Below, one piece after another: positions 1 through 22,659 of a DNA stretch of 64,000 nucleotides. The notes under the pieces were generated by a model, which was not told where the DNA came from, did not search any database, and was given only the letters and a program-made list of their open reading frames with translations. The DNA is from Glandiceps talaboti. Lineage: Eukaryota; Hemichordata; Enteropneusta; Spengelidae. The position numbers and the translations under genes are program-made. The stretch covers positions 23,901,176-23,965,175 of the forward strand of contig NC_135550.1 of assembly GCF_964340395.1 (NCBI RefSeq), in the 5' to 3' direction. Numbering within the stretch: the stretch's first letter is position 1; each line of letters starts with the position of its first letter.

Positions 1-3000
1 AACGAGTGTACCAGGGGACTCTTTAATATTTCTTTTCATGTGTGTTCACGGTCATGATCAGCAAAACGACATATCCACAAGTACATAGCTATATTAATAA
101 CATATTGGCATTTATTGAAACGAGAAATTCCCATTTATAAATTAGCTTCTATGCCATTAGAAAGTTAACATGCCTTACCACGGACGTCATATGATCGCTT
201 TTGATATCAAATTCGAAATTTACAATTATAATATATATTGGGATCGAAGTTGGCAATTGACAAGTTAAGTGGCTTATATCAATCCCCTCCATTTCGTATG
301 AACCGTACCACAAAAATGACGTATCTAGGATGTATTGTGTGTAATACTCTGACGTCCATAATGATTTGGGTATACGGGTTAAAGTTACAAAGCTATTGAT
401 ATGTTTACCCGTAGTCAGGAAAATCAACGGAGAAAATAGCTGAAAAGTTGCCCTTAACTCTCATTTGTTAGCCATTACTAAGTTACGTGCCTGTATAGTG
501 CTGTGTCCACTCTGTGTAGTTACCTTCTTCCTCGGTTACGCTTATACTACACTATATGCTATACCGCAGAGCCAATTACTAACCTAGTAACGAATACAAA
601 TGGGAACAGAAATTGAGTATTATACAACGGTTCATTCTTTGGGGGCAGAGGGTAAATGGTATGGTTGGAATTATGGAATAGCTGTACAATATGCAGTATA
701 AATGAGAAATTAAGAGCCCGTATTTAATAGGCTGCGATGCAATGTAATGTAAAATACAGGGTGCCGCGTACTTGTATTGCTTGTGGCAGTATTTTATAAT
801 TTACTGAAGCAAGCAATAAGAATAACCACCTTGATTTTTTTAGTGTGCTGGTCTTGTTTCGCTGCCATTCATCACAATTCTTGTTCCCTGATAGAATTAA
901 CTGTGTTAGATTCGTTAATCCATGACTTGACGTCAGAAATCACACCATCTATCTATAGTGAAGAGCCAAGCTTCAGACTAGGACAATGTTTACGACTGGA
1001 TCTGACCAGCATTGATATATATCTGTCACACACACTTACCTAGCCCGTTTGTCATCAAGGTGTTACAGAAAGTCAAGATGGTCTACTTCTCATGCTACAA
1101 GTTTTATAAGACACGAAAGTTCTTATTTTTCTCATTATGGTTTGAATTGAAGCGTGAATCCATGCAGCGTGTAGTGACGATGTTAACACTGTAGGCAGTT
1201 ATCTGTTTGCACGTACAGGTGTGCGAGACATTATCTTAGAAACCTTCTCTGACAAATAACGTTTTAATGACACTGATGATAATGTATCCAATGTGGAGTA
1301 TTTGGAAACGACGACGAATAGACACATTGCAATGACTTAAAATAATATTATGTTTCTACCTGCTGTCGTTTGATTTTAATCACTGCGTCGATAATGTAAT
1401 GACGTTTCTTTTACGAAAACACCTATATGATTTCCCGTGATTCATTGCATTTTTTGCTTGTATTTATCCGAATTTCACATTTTAAAAAGATTCCTTTCTG
1501 AAAACTTCTTCTGATGCACTTTTGTTATCTCAAGGAAACGTAATAATGTATTTCACATCGACGGATAATCAATGCACCGATCATATTTCTGGTGTAAAAA
1601 CACAGTAAATGTACAACTAACTCAACATTGTTTGTAATGTGATTTACCCGGCTATGGCTGCAGATTCAAACCATAGCCGAACGCTAAATTCAGGGATTTT
1701 CGTCCCTTTCACAGGCAAAGTTTATCTGATGGATTTAAAAAAAAGTCATTAATTGCATACTTCTCCGTTACATGCATTGCAAAGAACACACGTTACTTGA
1801 TTTTGACAATAACCCCAGAAGCCAAAATTGTGATCATTGATAGATATAAGTCAAAATTATTATAGTGCTTAATATTATCCATTGACAGACTCTTGGGTAC
1901 TGCACATATTCTCAAAAATGCATGGATAATATTTGCTGTATAAGAAACAAATTTAAAGCTATCAAAAAAATTAATCCTATGACAGCATGTAGTTTACAAT
2001 GCATTGTTTGTTTTAGTTTCTATTCACCCTCCATATCGTTCTGTTATGATAATATATTACACCCAAGATCAGACGGGGACGGGAGTGGATGGATGGGGTA
2101 AGGTGAGACGATATTTTTTATGACTGACTGCCTTTTCTCTACTGCTGTAGTGTTCATATTTAAAAACAAAATTCTATGCGATGAACAATGTTGTTACTAA
2201 TAGGTTTTTGTGACAAACCTGGAATATTTGATGAGGTGTCCCCAATCTAAGCCTTGCTCTACAATAGCTACACAAGGCCGCCTATAATACTCATTGCGGA
2301 TATAGAAACAAAATTAGGTGGACGACTCTCTTTTGAAAAAAATATCAATTTTATGATCAAAGATCTATGAGTCTCAGAACGGAAAGGATTGATAAGCGAT
2401 TTTACATAAATATTCTCTACTTCCCAGGTATAGTACTAACTACAATTGTCATCATTGCATTGGAACATTGAAACGAAGCTGTAAGACAACCTGCATGTAA
2501 TATAGTGACAATTATTGTAGTAACAGGCAATTCACGCACCTGACGACGAATTAACCGCTTCACAACTTGTTATTATATTACACTTTAAAATGAAGCAATG
2601 CAAATTAAAAACCGTAGGAACTCTAAAAACATCGCGCTAACTTTAAGTTATTTCCCGTTATTGAAAAATAAAAGTAATGTGATCATACAATAGAAATATT
2701 GAAATCCAAAGTTAAAACACGACCTAATTTTGAAAGAAAGGAAAACAGACAGGAAGATATTGAACAAAGGCAGTTAATCAGTAAGATTTTTTAACAAGAC
2801 CATTAGTTATATCTTGTGGATCTCATCTATGGTACAAATCAATACGAGGTTCTTCTGCCTCCGGCACCGTACCAATTTATCAAAATAACATTCCATAGTG
2901 TGTTAACTATAGGTGCGCGATTACGCCGTCGCCTGGAAACCACGAGATACGGAAAGACACTATTTTTCAGAACTGAATTTACGTCATTTGCTTCAATTAC

Positions 3001-6000
3001 AGTCACAGCAACGACGCCTTAGTCGATAAAAAAGCGGACTATTGGTTGTATTGCGACACAAACAGAAGATAGGGAGTTCTAAGATAAATGAGGCGAACGA
3101 TCGAAACGTGACATTAAAGTAAAAAAGGAAATGGACGCCCTTGACGGAAGCTGGAATGTCTCTATTAAACCTTCTTTCTCTCTTCGTTGAAATGTTAGGG
3201 TAAGGAATTTGATGTGATAATTGATAGCATCAAAACCATAAGGAAGCTATTACTTGTAGTGATTACCCAATTATATACATTTCCTTGTCGTTCATTTATA
3301 TGACATGTACAATTCGTTTTTTTTTGAAACTGTCAAAGAATCAAACGGTGCAGGAAAACGTATCCTCGGTGTAATAATATGAAGAGTAGAACTCATTCGT
3401 TAAAATATATAATCAGATGATTATTCATCAATATTGGAATATTTTAGCCTAGCTTTGTTTATTCGTAATAATGGTGTAAGTTACTTCAAGAGGCTCGTCG
3501 TTGTGTTTTCTGTATAATACCACGTTGACCCTGAAGACCGATAATTGGGACCGTGTTTTCGTATGAATGTGATTGTATATGCGAAAGTAAGAGACAGGGA
3601 TGCAGTTATCTAAGATCGCCCAATGAATATCGTCAATTCATCACCACAGAGATACAGGCACGAGCCGAGTGCAATATGTGTAGCTAGTATTTAAACCCCA
3701 TAAATAAAAAGTCATCTCCTGTACATTTGCTAATAATATGGCTAGAAGAACACAACATAACACGCCACCAACTCAAAACCATACACAATGTATTCAGTAC
3801 ATTCAGTATCATCATATATCAAATAGGCAGGAACAAAATTACTGATCAATAAGTCGCATGGTGACATGTCATCCAAATGATATTAAGCCGATACTGTGTG
3901 AAGTAAGAAGACTTTTGGCTCTAACCACCTTAAAGGCATTCTATATAAGCAAAGACACTGAACGTCAAACGTGCCTAGCCTTCAGCAACATTTTGCCCTA
4001 ACCCATTCAGGATCATTCTATCAGTTTTAAAACACACCACTCTCAGTGACTGTTTCGACTTTATCTTTTGTGTAATAATGCATCTTCACTGAAGCCATCA
4101 CTTCCACAATATGTCTACGTCACATTGTGGTACTATTGCTCATCGATAAAACCGGTGATACGTTGTCAGTTACCGCACTACTCGTTTCTAATTTAAGATA
4201 TCATTGAAAACATACACACATATTTTCATTTGTTGGTGTTTTCTTTGTCTCCAATGAAGTATTTTAAATACATTTCTTCCATACGTACTTGTTTTGTTCA
4301 TTGTACATGTTATCATTATCCCATGAGGGTTTAAAACTCGCAACTTTTAGTATTATCGCTGTCAGCCTTATTCATCAAACTACATACAGTCTACTCTTCC
4401 ATTGGCTGTATACCCATGCAACAACCATGACCACGGAAATAGCAACATAAAATATTTGAAACAATCTATACAATCTTTCTCGGTAAACATTGGAACTGTC
4501 GTGATTGTGGGTAGGTCAGAAATTCAGCATTCGAAGTCAAACACGATGAGCATAGCAAGTATCAATATGCCCATAGCAAATACTCAAGCCAATCATTTTG
4601 GCCAAACGTAAAATATGCCTGGTTTCTCTGACAATGATGAAAGCATGAACGTATACGTAGTAAATTTGAATAAAATCAATTTCGTTTACAGCACCACCAG
4701 GGCCTTGGTATTTCTTAATGGAGTTAGTATATTTAATTTCTCAGTCCTTTTGAATTATGTGCTACACTGTATTTGTTCACACTCTCTGGAAACTAGCTAT
4801 TCATTCAATCTGATTGAGTATTTCTGTATACCCCAGTGTAAAGTATAAACCATTTCTGACACGTGTACACAATGATAAACAAACTCCATTCCAATTTTCT
4901 CACCAGAATGATACAAACTGTGGTAATTTTGTAAAATAAATTAACCTTAAATATTTGTTCAGTAAAGCGCACACCGAAGGGGTTCACGAGTTTGCAAGTT
5001 GATACATAGTTATTTAAGGCCAGGTAGAGAAACCGTGCAAGTCAATACGTCCACAGATGTTTAATTAAAATCCGAATCGTTTACCGTTGTTCTCTTAGGC
5101 GTCAGACTAGATCAGATCAGGATCTCGACACGTACTGTCACGCTTACGTAGGAATTGTCTAATTTCTTTATAAATAAGTTAATTGGAAAGGGCATTAAGG
5201 TGGAGGTAACTGGGTAAGCCACGAATTCTTCCATTTAGATGATTGACATAAGGGAAAGACACAGAGCAACCCTACGTAGATTATTTTCAACTAGATACAT
5301 ACGTGTAAAGTGACGTATTTGGTACAAGTAATCACTCTCAAACAAAATTTTAAATTAGATTTAGTGAGTAGAATTTTAAAAAGGTAAATCATCGCGACGA
5401 GAGTTATTAGAAAGACATGAATACGCTGGGCATATCATCTTTTACCTTGATTTGTATGCGCCTATCAGGGCAGGCATGTATAGTCTCTACTTTATTTCAT
5501 TCAATAACGACGTTATATAGTTGAATTTGTAGCTTTCAAAACTGTCAATCTACATACCCCTTTCTATTACGTAAGGACATGCATGGCAAATTCGATTACA
5601 TTGTTACGACGTTCTATCAGCGAAAATTTACAAACCAAACTTATTAATTTGAAAAGTAAAGTTTAAACATCACAAACATAGCCTCAAGTAAGGAGTACAC
5701 GCAGCTGCACACATTTCGTGGTTGTTTTATATTCAACTCAACAAATTGATGGACAACTAATTTATAACAAAGCCTAGTCATTATGCATTATAAATCTTTC
5801 ACAGGAAATGAATTGGAAAGATAAATTCCCACAGTATGAATGCTTATCGATTGTTTGTTTTGATTTCGTTCCCTTGACGACGGTGTGATATGAACCCACC
5901 ATTACAATCATTATTTTAATAGGGTTATAATTCAAAAACAGAATGGTGGTAATAATAACATTTGAAGTACACCCCCATAATCTGTATGAAACACAGTCAG

Positions 6001-6018
6001 ATAGACAGCTGGTCAACA

Positions 6019-6020
<2 letters not shown>
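1..6020. other. Intergenic, no recognisable gene
   Basis: AT-rich unique-looking DNA. Open frames here are 60-92 codons, without domains, signal peptides or paired exons. It includes the hairpin at 1649 and one TGACGTCA at 928-935. Confidence 0.6.
1649..1679. repeat. 9-bp hairpin
   Basis: CGGCTATGG (1649-1657) pairs with CCATAGCCG (1671-1679) across a 13-base loop. It is GC-richer than its surroundings. No role assigned. Confidence 0.8.
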
Positions 6021-6057
<37 letters not shown>

Positions 6058-6124
6058 TAGACAGACAGACAGACGGACGGACGGACGGACGGACAGACAG
6101 ACAAACAGACAGACACACACACAT
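6021..6124. repeat. CAGA/CGGA tetranucleotide microsatellite
   Basis: CAGA units, an inner run of GACG units (about 6073-6092), then CAGA and CA. Translated products from this tract are artefacts. Confidence 0.97.
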
Positions 6125-6865
6125 AAATTAACTTGCAAAGATTGTTTTGATATTTTAGTCTCCGCACGCGACAGTTTTATGATGGCAATGATTGATATAA
6201 CCATGGTTCTAAATTACCATACTGGTGGATGACACACCCCTGGAGTCCTCTTATCTCCCAGTGCGCAAGAGACAAAAACACACTTATTACATTTGGCCTT
6301 CTCCACAGATGTAGTTTTTGGATCTTAGCTGTTGAAAAAATTATGTCGTGTTTTCAGTGGGTTGTTCTTGTTTGATTTGATTTTCCAGACAGGAGTTAAA
6401 TTAAATGACAACGAAGGACTCAATGAAATCCATTTGTTGTCGTCATACTACAATACCACCCGGAAGCCATTTTCTCGAATTATTCAAGTGAATGGAACCA
6501 TATTGTTATTATCAGTTTTATTGAGTTTGAAAATAACAGTTGAATTTCCCTTCCGATCTTTGGTTATAGAAGCTGCCTAGTATGTATTATTGACTGAATT
6601 TGTCGCTCCGTGGAAGATAAACAACAGATTGTCGGTGAGAAAATTTGTCTTCTGCATATCATATTGACAATGTTGTTTCACATCGACCATAATGTGTAAA
6701 GATGTGAGAAGCGGCAGTTAGTATTATTATCACAATAAAAGAAAACGTGGATATCTGACAATGTAAAATGATTGCCAGAACAATAAAAGAATGTAATAGG
6801 ATTCAGTATTAATGTATCTTGGGAACCAATTTTTCTGAAAATCAAATGTTCTTAAAATCTCTCCA

Positions 6866-7155
6866 GCACAACACAGCACAACACAACACAACACAACACA
6901 ACACAACACAACACAACACGTACAACACAACACAACACAACACAACACGTACAATACAATACAACACAACGCAACACGTACAACACAACACAACACAACA
7001 CAACACTACACAACACGTACAACACAACACAACACAACACAACACAACACAACACGTACAACACAACACAACACTACACAACACAACACAACACAACACG
7101 TACAACACAACACTACACAACACAACACAACACAACACAGCACAACACAACACAA
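6866..7155. repeat. (ACACA)n array with periodic CGTA interruptions
   Basis: A 290-base pentanucleotide array (AACAC) interrupted about six times by CACGTACAACAC junctions and by some CTACACAACAC variants, which gives a higher-order pattern. Cytosine sits almost only on the plus strand and guanine on the other, so the strands are strongly skewed. Confidence 0.95.
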
Positions 7156-7567
7156 GGACCAAATTTCACAGTCCGAAAGGACTCTCCTGACTCTACAGAT
7201 ACCGGGCATACATCGTCGCAAATAGTCCAACAATCTAGTGATTTACCACAATCTCTCATTCTTCTTGCTATTCTGTACATATGTTTTTTTTCCTTGTACT
7301 TTATTTTCAATTGTATCTGTATCTATTTCTAGTGTATATGATATATTCATTGTATTTTATCGCAACTGCACGAGAAATCAATTTATGGATGAATTGCAGT
7401 CAATAAATAAATAAACAAACAAACAAATATACAAACAAACAAACAAACAAATATACAAACAAACAAACAAACAAACAAACACACATACAAACAAACAAAC
7501 AAACAAACAAACAAACAAACAAACAAACAAACAGAAAAACAACAGGTAAATAAATAAGTAAAATAAA
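7156..7567 (+). mobile_element. Possible LINE 3' end with (AAAT)/(AAAC)n tail
   Basis: A plus-strand stem ACTGCA (7365-7370) / TGCAGT (7395-7400) with a 24-base loop is followed at once by C, then AATAAATAAATAAAC and a long AAAC tract. This resembles the hairpin-AATAAA-simple-repeat ends of the other LINE copies. One frame across 7156-7332 is open but shows no recognised domain. The 5' limit is unknown because the AACAC array abuts it. Confidence 0.45.
7401..7567. repeat. (AAAC)n microsatellite with AAAT ends
   Basis: Long CAAA tract with a few ATATACAAAC interruptions, flanked by AAAT units on both sides. Probably the expanded tail of the possible LINE end just upstream. Confidence 0.95.
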
Positions 7568-7708
7568 CCCACCAATTAAGCCACCTGACCTTTAATATGC
7601 AAATTGTTTAAGAACTAGTAGAGAGTTACATATGAATTCAGCCTACTCAAAGACGTTGAATATCGAATGTTAAATGTGAAAATCGCCATATTTCTCGTTG
7701 GAAATATT

Positions 7709-7721
7709 GTATGTATATATG

Positions 7722-7753
<32 letters not shown>

Positions 7754-7802
7754 TGTATGTATGTATGTATGTATGTATGTATGTATGTATGTATGTATAT
7801 GT
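7709..7802. repeat. (TATG)n microsatellite
   Basis: About 20 GTAT units flanked by TATA variants. No other feature is visible. Confidence 0.97.
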
Positions 7803-7974
7803 GTCTGTGTCATTTTGGCCTTTCTAACCAAGTTACAAAGTTTCGACTTATAAAGCAAACTTTGCAAGCATATAGAACATCTTTCAAGGGGGAAATCTTG
7901 CAAAACAACAATTAAATTCTTTAGAGTGAGGCAAAATAAAAATAAATTGTGTGTTTCCGATAACCTGACTGACC

Positions 7975-8448
7975 CTAGTTTAAACCTGCGACCCTAAACA
8001 TTTTAAAAACAAAATGATAAGAAATTCTTTGTCTTCTTGACCGTCTGTTTTCTTTCCCCAGTGCTGTAGCTACGTGTCCATATTTCTTCAAACTATCACA
8101 GAAGGGGTATTCTGACCGACATTTCGTTTGGTTTTGGGTGGAAGCATCATTTTTAAGATATTTAAAAAAATTAAGTAAACAAGATAAAACAAAATAAAAT
8201 ACCGACCTACCTACCATATTTTTCGAGGCCATGTTTAACTTATCGGAAAAACACATTTTTTTCCGCCTGAGTATGAGTGTGTAATGTTGCACGATCTGAC
8301 TATGATTTAGCTTGGATCGCTGGAAAAATGTTTTTTCATCGAAATAAAACAAGTAAAATATTGATACCATGAACGATATAACTGGTAACCAGTATAGTTC
8401 AGTAGTATAAGCCCAACATATGAATTCATTTAGCAACATTAAGCCCAT
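7975..8448 (-). other. Unrecognised 157-codon open frame
   Basis: Longest open frame in the window with no recognised domain. It has a hydrophobic stretch near residues 15-35, a second near 82-95 and a basic C-terminal third (RRSRRQR). There is no signal of conservation, no clear start context and no neighbouring exon, and the underlying DNA is AT-rich. It could be chance, a decayed repeat or an exon. I do not call it a gene. Confidence 0.12.
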
Positions 8449-9689
8449 TGTACGATTTCAGGGTGTGAACTGTCATTACATATTTGGCTGTCGGAAGATT
8501 ACTCAACGTTTCAAAAGGCGATTGTGTACTTAGGAGAAGTCTCCAAAAATGTAGTACAGTATACAGTCCGACCAGGATACAAGGTACCCCGAATGTCGGC
8601 AAATTTTTCATGTATTTCGCCAGGAGATAATTGTCCAGAGTTTGAAAAATTTAGTGTAGTTGGGCCATGGGTATAGGGTTTATTCTCTTTGAGTGATTAA
8701 ATAGGTGTTTTGCACATCATAGTGACATATTTCGAAGTAAGAATTCTATTTATTGTCTATACCCCAGGGATCTACATGTATATTTACAATCTTAGCGAAT
8801 GAAGTGACGTAAACGTGACGTGACACAGACATTGAAAGTCAGATCCATAACAAGATAAAATCAGTTGATGTCAGTGACATGACACTTGCAATATCATGTT
8901 TACACAAAACCTGTGCATGATAAATGTGAGGATTAGTTGTATGTCTGAGTAATCTCCAAGCAGGGTTTCAACTCAATGAGGCGTGCCATCTAAGGCTGAG
9001 AGGTGCACAAGATAGCTTAATCATCAAAATGAAGATAAAGAACGCAACTTGCAGACATTTCTCATGCGTCACATAGTTAGTGTTTCCAGTTTTTCCTCAT
9101 TTTAAGATGCCTTACGGGGACCCTTAACGGCGCCAGTGATGTTTGTTGTAAAATTAGTCAAGAGACTGTGATCAATTCTCTGATTGTAGAGGTTATTTGC
9201 TCGCCCTGTCTAATTGGCACCAATTTTGTTCTCATATAAGAATCCTGTCGTTTCCTAAACATCGCTTAAGTTTATATTAAAGCGATTGGCGTAAACTACC
9301 TGTGTGCAATTTGCATCAACACAGCTAACTATTACCGCGTGATAAAAGACCCTTTAAACCACGTATCATTAAAAAAGGGCAAAGTCAATGTTTGATAGGA
9401 CAGCCTGTGAAATATGAAATAAGTGACTAGTATTTGATAATAAATACAGATTGTACACATGTTTCACCCTTCGTTTTTTAAATGTTGTTGGAGGTTTCAG
9501 AATTTAAGTAAACATTATTATATCATACGTATTTCTTGATATTAAATGCACCTCGTACATTGTACCCATAGTTATAAAAATTCCGAACAGAGATTAAACA
9601 TAACACACACACATAATTGCTCAGTAACGTTCAAAGCTATACAATGCAAGCATAAGTACTCGTGACTGCATCTTGAAATCTACCAGAAA

Positions 9690-9703
9690 GGGGGGGGGGG
9701 GGG
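9690..9703. repeat. G14 homopolymer
   Basis: Fourteen consecutive G in AT-rich DNA. Similar runs occur at 17428-17441 (C14), 17974-17983, 25617-25627 and 38569-38578. Confidence 0.9.
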
Positions 9704-10221
9704 CAATCTTGAGTATGGCATATACACATTATGTGTGTTTTTTGGTTAGCCAAATGGTTTAGATCTAGTAGTTTTTTGGTTAGAAATTAAGTTCACAACG
9801 AATAAATTACTCAAGAATTATGTGGGAAGTTTGGGTTTGAATGAAATTATTAAATTAGGCACCAAATAATTCACTTTCGATTTTTGTTTGTGAGCGAATG
9901 ATGCTTAGGCAAACATCACAATGATTGACTACTCCGAGCACATCCTAACGGCATACATAAAATCTCTCACGCAAGTCGACAATTATAATTATATCAAGTC
10001 AAATTTCATTTTGACATAGTTGTTCGCTGCCGCCAAATGTTTAATTGGTTCGCCCCCATAAAGGCAAGCCGCAAACTGCAGTACGTTATAATAGCTAATA
10101 ATTGTCGTGACATGCTTTGCAATCATTAAGTTCAAGTTTCATATTTCTATATTTTGAACTTAAGATATTGTCTACAGTACCCTTTTGACCGTTACACAGA
10201 GCTTGCTGTCAATGTAGGTAA

Positions 10222-10242
10222 AACACACACATACACACACAC

Positions 10243-10276
<34 letters not shown>

Positions 10277-10312
10277 CCCCCTCTCTCTCTCTCTCTTTCT
10301 CTCCCCCTCTCT
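10222..10312. repeat. CA / TCTG / CT compound microsatellite
   Basis: CA repeats, then TCTG units, a C6 run and CT repeats. Confidence 0.95.
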
Positions 10313-12518
10313 GAGGTACCATCTGTTTCCTCTACATATTGTGTGCAATAAATTGTCTGTAACGTCAGCCCGCACTACTTTTTAGTTCTCATGGGAGAAT
10401 CTCGTGTTAAGGTGTGTGGCAATTGAGAGTGTGTGAGCAGCGGTGTTATTTTCCAACCTAACTGAGGCCGCTTCGTCAAAGAAAGCTACCTCCTGTCACC
10501 CTCATAAACTTTGGAATCAATGCTCTCATGTACCATGGTATTACTGAAAAATTCAAGCTACACTGTTCATCTTAAATTACGTCCAGTCTACACAGTCATA
10601 AGAACTTCTCTTTACTGCAGGCTGGCTACTGATGTTGACTATTGCATGATCTACTGAATACAGCACAAGTATGTTCACTCTCAATAACCCGTCATTTTAC
10701 AGTCAATTGAAAGCTCCCAAGACTGTAAAAGGCCGTATTTCTCAGTATTTTGTGAGCAAAGTAGCACTGACTTAGATGTCATGGTTCACCAGATAGCAAT
10801 ATCCTGTCTAAACCATCGTTTATTCCACCAAATCAAATACACAGAACGACTGTTATGTGCAATATTGCCATTATTGTATCATTGCGTCTAGATGATAACT
10901 ATTCCACACTCAAGACTGTGAGATAGCAGTTTAGCTAGTCAACAGTGCACACTTTCTTCAAGAAAATGCCTTGAAATTGTAGAAAGTGACGTAAATTGAT
11001 AGCCATGCAGTTGTTGTATCAGAGTTCGATATTCTCAATGGTGTACTCTATACATTGTCTGTATATTCTGCCTTCCTCTATGGTATAACTTGTTTACTTT
11101 TCTATTTGTTTAATGCTCTTCTCTTCTCTATTCTGCTTTAAATTTTGTCCCTGATTTCCTAAGGTATACTAATATTTCTTGAAAATGCGTGTAGGTGATC
11201 GATTGTCACAACATTATAGGCTGTGGTAATAAAAACGATGCCATCACTATATTTTTAATGACACCGACGAATTAAAAGCGGTTTTCAAAGGAATCGTCGA
11301 TGAATTCTCAGCTCTGATGTTACATGTATGTTAGTATACGAAGACTAGCTAAAAGTCATAGTTCAGTAGACAACTTCAGATATGAAATGGTAAATCAACT
11401 ATGCTCTTTCCATTATCAAAGTTCACATGCAAATTCCCCACGAACGTAGCCCGTGTGTTCTACGGTGTAACTTCGATGTTATTGACCTTGATGCTACAGA
11501 TGTACCTGTTTGTTTTAGCGGTACTGTCTGTTGAGTTACTCAGTGTAGTACATACAATGTGTCAGCAACTGAGTTATACAGCGGTACGTCAACGATAGTT
11601 TAACCCAAACGATAGTCCCTCGGAGATAGAGAAACTGTGCCCAAACCCTTTCTCTTACACTATCGCCTGTTCCAACGTAACCTAATATGCACCTAGGACA
11701 ATATGTTCGTTATTGATTTACTGCATGTTCAATCATTACACATTTATCATCTTTCAATACAAGTGACTTCCCAGATGAAGCACGTGTTTCCACACATTAT
11801 ATTTTGGGATCACTGTGGAAAACAGATATGCAACACCAATTGAATCACCAGATTAAGAGTACGAGTGTTGCCTTGCTTGACTTTCACAATGTCCTCCAAG
11901 CTCTTGTGTTTGGACTATTGTGTTCGACTCTCTCAGAAGTTAATTGATTGCGAAATTTCGTGCATTTTCGTATTTACCGATTTACTCCCAAACTACCGGA
12001 TGCATCAACTGTATTAGAGTCATAAACTCATCGCTTAACCGATGCAAAAAGAAGGACGTCGCAATCGCTGCAAAAACTACTGAAATCGGCCGTGTTTTAG
12101 GAAAGTTACATCTGCTTCAATATTCCTCTGTTTTTTGACAATGATTTATTAATTTGTAATCAGCAATTTCAAGCTAGCAAATATATTAAGTGATCATCGA
12201 ATTTCCAGAAGCACTACCATTCAAGGTATTGTTATTGTACGTTGTTATGGCGTATCTCAGACCACTGTAAAATAATAAAACATTTCTATAGTGGTATGAG
12301 TGTGTCTCAATAACTTGTTAGTTTGTGTTCAAAGTATAAGACGATGTCCATACACAGTCGACATATATAATCTTGTTCGAATCTAGGTAGTACTTGGCCG
12401 GCCAGCTGAGTTATGTATTAATATGTGAACGTTGTGAGTTGTGAGTTGTAAGTCTCAGGCTTACAGTCACACATGTGTGTATTGTAATGAACCAATGTTA
12501 TGAAATAAGCACTTGTAA

Positions 12519-22644
<10,126 letters not shown>

Positions 22645-22650
22645 TTTATT
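22645..22650 (-). promoter_or_regulatory. Possible AATAAA polyadenylation signal of the GPCR gene
   Basis: Read on the minus strand, AATAAA lies about 10 bases after the receptor stop codon (TAG at 22660-22662). This would give a very short 3' UTR. In AT-rich DNA the hexamer is common by chance, and the true site may lie further downstream. Confidence 0.3.
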
Positions 22651-22659
22651 CAGATAACG

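Larger units (their letters stand above)
8449..12518. other. Intergenic, no recognisable gene
   Basis: Only the G14 run at 9690 and the compound repeat at 10222 stand out. Short open frames show no family features. Confidence 0.6.

Noticed and set aside
4963-4972. AAAGCGCAC as a further copy of the dispersed repeat
   Set aside because: Only about nine bases match; the other blocks of the monomer are absent.
6866-7155. CRISPR-like or repeat-protein array
   Set aside because: The units are five bases long without unique spacers; it is a microsatellite in animal DNA.
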